Positions 42,143 to 49,927 of a DNA stretch of 64,000 bases are shown here, piece by piece. Location: assembly GCA_013178305.1 (NCBI GenBank), contig JABLXB010000001.1:936253-1000252 (forward strand), given 5' to 3'. The notes beneath the pieces are model-generated. The model was not told the DNA's origin and searched no databases. It saw only the letters and a list, made by a program, of their open reading frames with translations. Source of the DNA: Bacillota bacterium (GTDB lineage: Bacteria; Bacillota; Sulfobacillia; JABLXB01). Made by a program: the position numbers and the translations under genes. The stretch's first letter is position 1. Each line of letters opens with the position of its first letter.

Positions 42143-43180
42143 ATGCCGCTGGATCAGCCTGGGTCAACCGGCCGCCTCTTCGTGCCGGCCGAGGTGTACG
42201 TCGAGAGGGGATCGCAGGACTACCCGCTGGGACGGGCGCTTGTCGAACGCTACGCGGGCCAGGGCATTCCCATAATCGAGGTGGAGGCGCACCACCGCAT
42301 CGAGCGCCTGCGAGAGGTTCCTGACAGGATGCTGCCCAGGTTGAAAAGGGTCCTGGTGATCGGGGTCCGCAAATCACTCCGGATTCTGCCGAACAACAGG
42401 TCCGCAGACTACATAGTCCCGTTCACATCCTCCGGCTGCTCGGCCTCCTGTCTCTACTGCTACCTCCTGTGCACCTTCTTCAGCAGTTCGTACCTGCGCG
42501 TCTTCGTAAACAGAGAGGAAATCTGGGCGGCCGTGGAACGGAAGTCGTCGCGGCTGGCGGACCCTGCCGTGTTCGAGATCGGCTCCAACAGCGACCTCGT
42601 GCTCGAGGACTCCGTCACGGGGAGCCTCCAGTGGGCGATCGAACGGTTCGCCGGCCTCGAAAGGGGGAGCGCAACGCTCGCGACCAAGTTCGGCGCGATA
42701 GATGGACTGCTCTCCCTGAACCACAGGGGGAAAACCACGATCAGGGTCAGTGTCAACCCCGAGGAGATCATCAGGCGCATAGAGATGGGGACCTCGCCAC
42801 TGGGGGCGCGCATCACCGCAGCGAACGCCCTCGCAGCGGCCGGCTACCCGGTGGCACTGAACCTCGCCCCCGTGATCATGCTTACCGGGTGGAGGGAGAT
42901 GTACGGGCGCCTGCTCCAACGCCTCGAAGCGGAGCTGAGCGCAGGGGTCAAGCGCAGGCTGTTCTTCGAGATTATCTTCATGACGTACGGGCTGGCGAAC
43001 GAGCAGATCAACCGCGAGGCCTTCCCGAACGCGGAGAACCTCCTGGATAGGCGTTGCATGAGGCCCAAGGGGAGGGGCAAGTACTGTTACAGCCCCCGCA
43101 TCAGAACGGAGGCGGAGGAATTCCTGGTCAACGAGATCGGCTCGCTCTTCCCCGGGGCGCCGGTCAGGTACATAGTCTAG
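42143..43180 (+). CDS. spore photoproduct lyase-family radical SAM protein
   Basis: 345 aa, ATG after GGAGGTGC. Radical SAM cluster C99-X3-C103-X2-C106 within GCSASCLYCYLL, with the SPL-type YCY. Overall length and the ADYIVPFTSSGCS approach match SplB. SplB repairs the spore photoproduct in UV-damaged spore DNA. At the position where, from memory, Bacillus SplB has its hydrogen-donor Cys141 (FEAACTSD), this protein reads FEIGSNSD, with Ser148 instead. It may therefore be a divergent family member. A partly deleted copy lies at 12246. Confidence 0.85.
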   Translation: MPLDQPGSTGRLFVPAEVYVERGSQDYPLGRALVERYAGQGIPIIEVEAHHRIERLREVPDRMLPRLKRVLVIGVRKSLRILPNNRSADYIVPFTSSGCSASCLYCYLLCTFFSSSYLRVFVNREEIWAAVERKSSRLADPAVFEIGSNSDLVLEDSVTGSLQWAIERFAGLERGSATLATKFGAIDGLLSLNHRGKTTIRVSVNPEEIIRRIEMGTSPLGARITAANALAAAGYPVALNLAPVIMLTGWREMYGRLLQRLEAELSAGVKRRLFFEIIFMTYGLANEQINREAFPNAENLLDRRCMRPKGRGKYCYSPRIRTEAEEFLVNEIGSLFPGAPVRYIV

Positions 43181-44064
43181 AGGGGAACGGTGGTCGCGCC
43201 CGGCTCCTGGCTCGCGCTCCTGAACACCGCGACGGGCTGCTCTTCGCCAAGGCCGAGCGTCCACGCCCCCTCGACGCCGCTTGCCAGCGCGGCCACCTCG
43301 AAATGGAGCATGGCGATACCGCAGTCGAGTCGTTTATGATCCCTGAGCCCGATGGGCCTGAAATCAGCGCCTACTGCCGCGAACAGCGCCACAGTGCCAT
43401 CATCTCTCGATTCGAATACCCACGGTTGACGGTTGCGCGCGGACGGCGCGAGCCTTGCGGCCTCGAGCGCGCTGTGGAGCCAAACCGGTATCCCCTCCCT
43501 GCCGCCCTCGTGTATGCGGAGCGTGGATCCCCTGACGATGGCAGACAGCGGCTTCCTGCCCCCCTGCAACGGCTGGATCATCTTCATCGACGCGTCGTGA
43601 ATCCTGCCGATGCCCGGCGCAGGGTACCCGAGCGGGCTGACGGCTATCACTTCCTCGTTGTCGCCGAGCGCAACCGCTTGACGAGCAACATCGCGTTTGA
43701 AAAAGCCCGACACCCAGCACGTTGAAACTCCGAGGGATGTTGCTTCCAGGATGACCTGCTCGCCGTAGTATCCTACCGCTTCCAGGTGCCCCGGTCTTGA
43801 GGTGTCCGCCACCAACACCATCGCCGCCGGGCATCCCGTGACCTTGCCGTACGCGCCGGCTATGCCCCTGAATAATCCGCCCGCCGCGGCCGCTCCCTGG
43901 ACGAGCTCAACTCTGGCGTGTACACCGTCGACCGGCTCGACCTCAAGGGCGACCTGCGCCAATCTATCCATGACAGCGGGATCGATGGGCGGTCCACCAT
44001 ATTTCCGCGTCGAGTGCCTGGTTGCTATGACCGAGGCAAGCCGCCGTGCTTTCTCACGCTCCAT
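43177..44064 (-). CDS. nitroreductase-family protein (TM1586-like)
   Basis: 295 aa; begins with IATRHSTRKYGGPPIDPAVM, the usual nitroreductase start, and has APSARNRQPWVFE in the second half, the classical FMN-binding stretch. Two-lobed single-chain nitroreductase. Reduces nitro- or quinone-type compounds using FMN, or has another flavin function. Overlaps the SPL gene end by 4 bp in convergent orientation. Confidence 0.85.
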   Translation of the reverse strand: MEREKARRLASVIATRHSTRKYGGPPIDPAVMDRLAQVALEVEPVDGVHARVELVQGAAAAGGLFRGIAGAYGKVTGCPAAMVLVADTSRPGHLEAVGYYGEQVILEATSLGVSTCWVSGFFKRDVARQAVALGDNEEVIAVSPLGYPAPGIGRIHDASMKMIQPLQGGRKPLSAIVRGSTLRIHEGGREGIPVWLHSALEAARLAPSARNRQPWVFESRDDGTVALFAAVGADFRPIGLRDHKRLDCGIAMLHFEVAALASGVEGAWTLGLGEEQPVAVFRSASQEPGATTVPL

Positions 44065-44522
44065 TGGCAGAACCTCCCCACTTCATGGCTGAAGGGTCAT
44101 GTTGGTTGACACTGAAGTGCAGTTCCGGACACCTCAAGTATACTGCCGCGCGTCCGACCCCAACAGAGCTGCCGCCACGTTGGTCCCGTGGACGATAGGT
44201 TGCTGGCGCATTCCAATCGAAGGCATCCACGCCGGCCAGGTCATAGAATGGGCTACGAAGGCGCGTGCACGTTGCAGCCCTCGAAGGGTCACGGTACGCC
44301 ACCACACATCCAACGCTGTGAGGAGTTCGATGTCGCCATGTCACTCTATGCCCGGCTTCACCGCCGTTTTGGCCAGAAGATATCCGGAACGGAAAAGCAT
44401 CAATTTGCGCAGGCCGGACTGCGTGAGTGTATGTCGCGAGTGCCCTCGGTCCCGTCGGCTCTGCGTGCGGACCTGTCCAACCTGACCGTCTTGAAGGAAC
44501 CGACAACCAGATGCAGGTATGC
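44065..44522. other. no recognisable gene
   Basis: Several frames are open, but none shows a family pattern. It lies upstream of a fragment of an amine oxidase and is probably decayed sequence of that gene or of an insertion. Confidence 0.4.
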
Positions 44523-44903
44523 GGTCAGGGGCTGGAACTGTCGGTCTTCGCAGGGGGTCCCGACGCTGATGCAGCACTGCAAGCGCGTGATCCTCACCGG
44601 TATTTCACGCGCCGCATCGTCACACTGTATCCGGGGTACGCGGACGAAGCGCTGCGGACCCGGTTTGTGACCTGGCCCCGGGATCCCTGGACCATGACCG
44701 GCTACTCATTTCCGGCGCCCGGGCAGGTGACGACGATCCTCCCCGTCCTCAACAGCCCGTTTCACGAACGGCTCTTCTTTGCCGGAGAAGCTACATCTCC
44801 GGATTTCTTCGGATTCATGGAGGGTGCGTTGCAGTCGGGGCTGTTCGCGGCGCTGCGAATTCTGCGCCAGGCCGGGATCTTCAGCGAACTCACGACCGTG
44901 TGA
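44523..44903 (+). pseudogene. C-terminal fragment of a flavin amine oxidase
   Basis: Reads DPHRYFTRRIVTLYPGYADE ... RLFFAGEATSPDFFGFMEGALQSGL, the C-terminal FAD-binding region of flavin monoamine oxidases (family GE.T.....G...GA..SG). The N-terminal ~300 residues with the GxGxxG FAD site are absent, so no enzyme can form. Confidence 0.75.
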
Positions 44904-44940
44904 AGGCTATGTCTGCTCCGTTTTGTGAAGCCATGCTGTC

Positions 44941-44965
44941 AAGCCCGGTGAATTTCACTGGGCTT
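44941..44965 (+). terminator. rho-independent terminator-like hairpin
   Basis: AAGCCCGGTGA pairs with TCACTGGGCTT (one G-T pair) around a tiny loop, followed by a T-rich run (TGTCATCTTGTTCTTCTT). Confidence 0.6.
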
Positions 44966-45011
44966 TGTCATCTTGTTCTTCTTGATTCTTCGAGCGGCAA
45001 TTGATAAACTT

Positions 45012-45037
45012 ACCTATATACGTGACTATCTGTAGGT
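45012..45037. promoter_or_regulatory. inverted repeat upstream of abiEi
   Basis: ACCTA ... TAGGT, five-base perfect arms 16 bp apart, ten bases before the AbiEi start. AbiEi proteins repress their own operon through inverted repeats. Confidence 0.4.
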
Positions 45038-45046
45038 GATTTTATC

Positions 45047-45673
45047 ATGACCGACCCAACACAAACAGAATACCGTGCGCGGTTCGACCGGGCAGTTTCC
45101 ACCTTCAAGGAGCACGGTGGGATTTACCGTACTGCGCAGGCTATCCGCGATGGAATCCATCCTGATACCCTCTACTCCATGTACAGATCCGGGGTTCTGG
45201 AGAGAGTAAGCCGCGGGGTATATCGTCTAGCTGAAAGCCCCGCGCCTGGAAACCCCGACCTGGTAGTCGTTGCCACACGGGTGCCGAATGGGGTGGTCTG
45301 CCTGATCTCAGCTCTGGCGTTTCACGACCTCACCACGCAGATCCCACACGAAGTGCATCTGGCACTGCCACGGGGCGCCGAAGAGCCCCGGCTGGAATTC
45401 CCTCCACTTCGGACTTACCGGTTTAGCGGGAATGCCTTCACTGAGGGAATAGAGATCCACGAATTCGATGGTGTTCGGGCTCGCATCTATGGCCCCGAGA
45501 AAACTCTTGCAGACTGCTTCAAGTTCCGCAACAGAATCGGCCTGGACACCGCGATGGAGGCCATTCGCCTTTACCGCGAGAGAATGAGGGTCAACGTGGA
45601 CGATATTATGCGATTCGCCTCGATATGCCGGGTCGAGAAGATCATGCGACCGTATCTGGAGGCAATCCTGTAA
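45047..45673 (+). CDS. abiEi: AbiEi-family type IV antitoxin
   Basis: 208 aa. The N-terminal winged HTH (GGIYRTAQAIRDGIHPDTLYSMYRSGVLERV, in parts) and the C-terminal domain with YGPEKTLADCFKFRNRIGLDTAMEAIRLY are the AbiEi hallmarks. It neutralises AbiEii without stable contact and represses the operon. Stop and next start overlap (TAATG). Confidence 0.92.
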   Translation: MTDPTQTEYRARFDRAVSTFKEHGGIYRTAQAIRDGIHPDTLYSMYRSGVLERVSRGVYRLAESPAPGNPDLVVVATRVPNGVVCLISALAFHDLTTQIPHEVHLALPRGAEEPRLEFPPLRTYRFSGNAFTEGIEIHEFDGVRARIYGPEKTLADCFKFRNRIGLDTAMEAIRLYRERMRVNVDDIMRFASICRVEKIMRPYLEAIL

Positions 45674-46596
45674 TGACGAATGACGTCAAGAACATGGCTG
45701 CCTCGGTACACCAACGCCTGCTGAACAAGGCAAAGCAGGCTTCTCTTCCCTTCAACGAACTCCTGCAACGCTTTGCCGTAGAACGGTTCCTGTACCGGCT
45801 GTCAAGGAGCCACCACGCAGACAGGTTCATATTGAAGGGCGCGTTGATGTTCTATGTGTGGAGGCCGGCTGCGTCGCGCCCAACCAAAGACATCGATGTC
45901 CTTGCCCGAATGGATAACAACATCGAGGCGATCGTCACTGCCATCAAAGATGCCTGCCTGCAAGATGTCATAGCGGACGGAATGTCGTTTCACGCCGAAA
46001 CCGTTACCGCTGCCAGAATCGCACGGGATGCCGAGTATCAGGGCGTGCGCGTTCGCCTAAGGACTAACCTCGGCAACGCCCGCCTGTCGCTTCAGATCGA
46101 CATCGGATTTGGCGACGTAGTCACTCCCGCTCCTTGCAGAATCGTGTATCCAGCGATTCTTGACTTCCCACCTCCAGAGTTGAACGGCTACAGCATGGAA
46201 AGCACAATCGCTGAGAAGTTCCAAGCCATGGTAGAGCTCGGCGTCCTGAATAGCAGAATGAAGGACTTCTACGACGTCTGGCTGCTGTCACAGAAGTATG
46301 CCTTCAAGGGTGAGCCATTGTCCGCTGCCATCGAGAAGACGTTCAGGAATCGAGGAACGAGGGTCCTCGCCGAGCCTTCCGCCTTCAAAGACTCTCTCGC
46401 CGATGACCCTTACAAGGCAACACAATGGCGGGCGTTCGTCAGGAAGAGCAGGCTGAACGATGCACCTGAGACCTTCAGAGAGGTCGCCGCAATTCTTAGG
46501 ACGTTTCTAGGCCCCATTACCGCGGCGCTGGCTGGAAATAGGCCATTCCGCGGCAGCTGGGTAGCGCCCGGACCGTGGATCGCCCCTCCAGAGTGA
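45673..46596 (+). CDS. abiEii: AbiEii-family nucleotidyltransferase toxin
   Basis: 307 aa from ATG 45673, overlapping the antitoxin stop by one base. Nucleotidyltransferase core: RFILKGALMFYVWR followed by RPTKDIDVLA, then ESTIAEKFQAMVELG and KDFYDVWLL. Known AbiEii toxins transfer nucleotides to tRNA or other targets and give phage-induced bacteriostasis. Appears intact, the only complete toxin-antitoxin pair in the window. Confidence 0.92.
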   Translation: MTNDVKNMAASVHQRLLNKAKQASLPFNELLQRFAVERFLYRLSRSHHADRFILKGALMFYVWRPAASRPTKDIDVLARMDNNIEAIVTAIKDACLQDVIADGMSFHAETVTAARIARDAEYQGVRVRLRTNLGNARLSLQIDIGFGDVVTPAPCRIVYPAILDFPPPELNGYSMESTIAEKFQAMVELGVLNSRMKDFYDVWLLSQKYAFKGEPLSAAIEKTFRNRGTRVLAEPSAFKDSLADDPYKATQWRAFVRKSRLNDAPETFREVAAILRTFLGPITAALAGNRPFRGSWVAPGPWIAPPE

Positions 46597-46653
46597 ACAG
46601 GCCTTCCTGCGCCATACTCATGGAACTCAAGGCCTCACGACCTCGTTTCGTTC

Positions 46654-46923
46654 TCACTTGTCCTGATCGGCGTACTGGAGCTGCAGTACCGTGAGCAGCG
46701 CGCCCACCGCCGATGTCGCAGCCAGGATCGCCCACGATGCCGGGACGAGCGGCGCTTCGTTCCCAATGGGGGTCAAGAGGATAGGGATCGCCCAGGGGAG
46801 GTACACGATCTCGTCGGGGCTCATGATTACCAGGAGCATGTTAACGACGGTCAGCGTCACCACGACGCCGAACGCCGGCAGGTAGTTGCGGGTTACAAGC
46901 GTTGCCCACGCGATAGGCGTCAT
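46654..46923 (-). pseudogene. C-terminal fragment of an ABC-2-type permease
   Basis: 89 codons with three hydrophobic stretches (LPAFGVVVTLTVVNMLLVIM, PWAIPILLTPIG, ASWAILAATSAVGALLTVL). This matches the last helices of BcrB-like ABC-2 permeases, which are ~230 aa. The N-terminal part is missing. Confidence 0.5.
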
Positions 46924-46954
46924 AGTAAGAAAGATGACCGCCGAAGACCTCAGG

Positions 46955-47096
46955 GCTGCGAGCCCTTATGAGGTCCCGAGGGAGTTCCTCCAGCGAGTCA
47001 AGGTGTAGACAACTGGGCTGCACCGATTGCAGCGTCTCATATTCTCTGATTTCCTTACGAAGGTCGTCGAGTTGGCTTTGAAGAGCAGCCAAATCG
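46955..47096 (-). pseudogene. fragment of an XRE-type protein related to 9187-9669
   Basis: SQLDDLRKEIREYETLQ ... LDSLEELPRDLIRAR closely matches SQLEDLREEMRQYEALR ... LEELEDLPQALINAR of the intact gene, then breaks off before the HTH. The breakpoint joins it to permease debris. Confidence 0.65.
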
Positions 47097-47138
47097 AGTC
47101 TTTTAATTGAAAAGGTTCCCCCGTCGCCCGATTGACAC

Positions 47139-47195
47139 TTGACTCCGCCCCGCACAGCGCTATAATTAGCTTCAGCCTAATTAGGTTGGCCCTAA
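47139..47195 (+). promoter_or_regulatory. sigma-A promoter with MarR operators
   Basis: TTGACT (47139-47144), 16-bp spacer, TATAAT (47161-47166). Just downstream is CCTAATTAGG (47176-47185), a perfect palindrome, and TTAGG-N5-CCTAA (47181-47195). The positions over the start-site region fit autorepression by the MarR gene that follows. Confidence 0.8.
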
Positions 47196-47250
47196 CTAAT
47201 TGCGCACCCTGTGTGCCCGCGCTCGGGCCATTCAGGAGGAGGTGAACCCT

Positions 47251-47838
47251 GTGAAAGAAGACCGCGCGACTGGCGGCTTCACCCCCGAATACCTCTCCTC
47301 CCTGCACGAGTCGATGATGAGGGAGATGCGGGCGTTGCACGAGGCCAATCCCCCATGGGGCCTCACCATGCCGCAGTTCAGGATACTGTTCATCGTGCAC
47401 AAGCACGGAAAGATTACACCGGGGGAACTGGCGGCCATGCTGGACGTCACCGCACCCACTATCACGGACATCGTGAACCGCCTGGCGGCGTCCGGCCTCC
47501 TGACGAAGGAGAGGAGCGATCAGGACCGCCGCGTGGTCTACCTGTCGTCTACGCCGGCCGCTGACAAGATCATGCGAGATCTCTTCGCGCAATGGTCCAT
47601 GACATACCTGAACCTGTTCAGGTCGATGGACGCAGGACAGCGGGACGTCGTCGGAAGGGGGCTCGAGGAGCTGTTGGCTGCCATCAGGCGCTGCCGGTCC
47701 TCAACTCCGGGCGAAGCTGGTGGCGAGGCCGCACCCGGCATCTCTTGCTCCCCCACGAACCCGGGCGTCTGCCCGGCTCGGCCGGGCTCCGCGGAAGCCG
47801 GTCCAGGAACCAGATCAAGAAAGGTTGGCGGTAAATGA
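47251..47838 (+). CDS. MarR-family regulator of the DrrAB-type exporter
   Basis: 195 aa from GTG 47251 (GGAGGAGGTG upstream; a GTG at 47242 is in frame). The winged HTH reads GKITPGELAAMLDVTAPTITDIVNRLAASGLLTKE, in parts, then SDQDRRVVYLS, the MarR wing. A Pro/Gly-rich tail of ~45 residues is unusual. Stop overlaps the ABC ATPase start (ATGA), so the three genes form one unit, with the operators placed to repress it. Confidence 0.92.
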   Translation: MKEDRATGGFTPEYLSSLHESMMREMRALHEANPPWGLTMPQFRILFIVHKHGKITPGELAAMLDVTAPTITDIVNRLAASGLLTKERSDQDRRVVYLSSTPAADKIMRDLFAQWSMTYLNLFRSMDAGQRDVVGRGLEELLAAIRRCRSSTPGEAGGEAAPGISCSPTNPGVCPARPGSAEAGPGTRSRKVGGK

Positions 47839-48890
47839 GCACGAACAACGGTGAACCGATCATCAAGACCGAATCACTGACCAAGAGATACGCCGGCGGC
47901 ATGCTGGCGGTCAACGAAGTAAGTTTCGAGGTCCGGGCGGGCGAGATATTCGGATTTCTCGGGCCAAACGGCGCGGGGAAGACCACCACGATCATGATGC
48001 TCACGACCCTCGTCCGGCCCACCTCGGGCCGTGCGCTGGTGTGCGGCTACGACGTGGCGGAGTCGCCCGACCGCGTGAGGCTGCAGCTCGGGTACGTCTC
48101 CCAGGACGTGGCCGTCGACGAAACGCTCTCCGGGCGGGAGAACCTCATCCTGCAGGGCAATCTGTACCACCTGCGGCCTGCCGAGCTGCGTGAGCGTGTC
48201 GACGACGTACTCACCACCGTCGAGCTGACTGACCACGCGAACTCCCTCGTATCCACCTATTCCGGCGGGATGCGAAAGCGCCTCGACATAGCGGCGGGGC
48301 TGCTGCACCGCCCGCGGCTCCTGTTCCTGGATGAGCCCACGCTGGGCCTGGATATCCAGACCCGCGCGAGGATCTGGGAATACGTCCGCCGGCTGCGCGA
48401 CGAACACGGCATGACCGTGTTCCTCACTACTCATTACATGGAGGAAGCCGACCATCTCTGCGACAGGGTCGCCATTATCGACCACGGGCAAATCGTGGCG
48501 CTCGACACACCGGCGGTGTTGAAGGCGTCCCTCGGCGGCGACGCGATCACCATCTGCCTGGCCCGCGGCCAGGCAGAGCGCGGGGCTGCTGGCGGAGCCG
48601 GCGGCGGCGACGCGGACCCGTCGAAGGTCATCGCCGCGTTCCCGGGAGTCGAATCGGTCAAGCCCGCGGGCGATGGGGCGTTGCAGCTGGTGGCCAGGGA
48701 TGGGGACCGTGCTATCCCGGAGTTGCTGGGCCACCTCGCTTCGCAGGGCATGCGGGTCGAGTCGGTGACCCTGAAGCGTCCGTCGCTCGACGATGTGTTC
48801 CTGCGTTATACGGGGCGTGAGCTCCGGGACAATGGCGGAGGGGCCGATTTCCTGCGCACCCACATTTCAGTGCGGAGGATGCGTAGTTGA
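47835..48890 (+). CDS. DrrA-type ABC exporter ATPase
   Basis: 351 aa. Walker A GPNGAGKTTT, Q-loop GYVSQDVAV, signature YSGGMRKRLDIAAGLL, Walker B LLFLDEPTLGLD, H-loop TTHYMEEADHLCD. The C-terminal DUF4162-like domain (from about residue 235) includes a Gly/Ala-rich insertion. DrrA-type ATPases power drug or lipid export with a DrrB permease. Confidence 0.94.
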   Translation: MSTNNGEPIIKTESLTKRYAGGMLAVNEVSFEVRAGEIFGFLGPNGAGKTTTIMMLTTLVRPTSGRALVCGYDVAESPDRVRLQLGYVSQDVAVDETLSGRENLILQGNLYHLRPAELRERVDDVLTTVELTDHANSLVSTYSGGMRKRLDIAAGLLHRPRLLFLDEPTLGLDIQTRARIWEYVRRLRDEHGMTVFLTTHYMEEADHLCDRVAIIDHGQIVALDTPAVLKASLGGDAITICLARGQAERGAAGGAGGGDADPSKVIAAFPGVESVKPAGDGALQLVARDGDRAIPELLGHLASQGMRVESVTLKRPSLDDVFLRYTGRELRDNGGGADFLRTHISVRRMRS

Positions 48891-48980
48891 CACCCGGTCC
48901 ATGCCGGCCTACGCCGGTCGGCGCCAGCCACTGTTGCCCTGTGCCGACCGAGACACGTGTTTGAAGAGGAGAATGTTCAC

Positions 48981-49799
48981 ATGAGCAGCACTGTGAATAA
49001 CCTGGTGAGAAATCCTGCGGTGTCAACCGGTAGTACCTTGCTCCACGATACCTGGTGGATCTGCTGGAGAGAGCTGAAGCGACTCTGGGGTCAGAAGATG
49101 CGAATCATCATGACCCTGCTGCAGCCCGTCCTCTGGCTGACGCTGATGGGCAACATGTTCCAGCGGATGGCGGCCATCCCCGGGTTCCCGGCGAAGTCGT
49201 ATCTCGACTACATGGCGCCGGGCATCGTGATGATGGTTACGCTGTTCGGGGGGATATTCGGCGGAATGAGCATCGTGTGGGACAGGCGGTTCGGATATCT
49301 CCAGAAGCTCCTGGCCGCGCCCATATCCCGTACCGCGATTGTCACGGGGAAGATGCTGTCAATAGCCATTCAAGCGGCATTCCAGGCCCTGGTCATCCTC
49401 GGCCTTGCTCTGCTGATGGGCGCGCACTTCGCGGCGGGGCCGGTGGGCGCACTTGCGCTGGTGCTCCTGGCGGTGCTGACAAGCCAGGTGTTTGCGGCGT
49501 TTTCGCTCGCGCTCGGGGCGGTCATTACCAGCCATGAGGCGCTCATGGCCGTGACGAACTTTTTCACCATGCCGCTGATGTTCACGTCCAACGCTATGAT
49601 GCCGCTCGAGATGATGCCGGCGTGGCTCGCGAAGGTGGCCATGTTCAACCCGTTGAGCTACGGCATCAACCCGATGCGGACGCTGTTCCTGAGTGGTTGG
49701 GAGTGGTCATCCCTGGCCCAGGGCATCGTGGTGCTCGGTGCGGCGGCCGCGGCTGCAACGATGCTGGCGTCGGGGATGTTCCGCCGGAGTATCGCGTAG
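48981..49799 (+). CDS. DrrB-type ABC-2 exporter permease
   Basis: 272 aa from ATG 48981 (AGAGGAG). Six hydrophobic segments, with the ABC-2 motif around MPLMFTSNAMMPLEMMPAWL and NPLSYGINPMRTLF near the C-terminus. Forms the membrane part of the exporter with the ATPase upstream. Gap of 90 bp between them. Substrate unknown; MarR control suggests a phenolic or antibiotic-like compound. Confidence 0.92.
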   Translation: MSSTVNNLVRNPAVSTGSTLLHDTWWICWRELKRLWGQKMRIIMTLLQPVLWLTLMGNMFQRMAAIPGFPAKSYLDYMAPGIVMMVTLFGGIFGGMSIVWDRRFGYLQKLLAAPISRTAIVTGKMLSIAIQAAFQALVILGLALLMGAHFAAGPVGALALVLLAVLTSQVFAAFSLALGAVITSHEALMAVTNFFTMPLMFTSNAMMPLEMMPAWLAKVAMFNPLSYGINPMRTLFLSGWEWSSLAQGIVVLGAAAAAATMLASGMFRRSIA

Positions 49800-49884
49800 G
49801 CCGCAACCTTTGCGGCTCTGTCGCCGTCACAGTCCCCAAGACGCATTGACACACCGCCTGCCGGCCGTTATTGTCAGATTGGGT

Positions 49885-49906
49885 ATTGTGTACAATGATT
49901 GTATAC
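49885..49906. promoter_or_regulatory. GntR/FadR-type operator
   Basis: Two overlapping palindromes: ATTGTGTACAAT, and GTACAATGATTGTATAC with one mismatch. They overlap the probable promoter (TTGGGT-N17-TATACG) and lie 22 bases upstream of the MttB-family start. The operon ends in an FCD-type GntR gene, whose class binds such TTGT-ACAA sites. Confidence 0.6.
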
Positions 49907-49927
49907 GGTTGGACGAGGGGTGAATCA

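Noticed and set aside
44099-44485. 128-codon plus-strand frame
   Set aside because: No ribosome site, no family pattern, lies in decayed sequence.
47874-48863. 329-codon minus-strand frame opposite the DrrA ATPase
   Set aside because: The plus strand has every ABC ATPase motif; the antisense frame has none.
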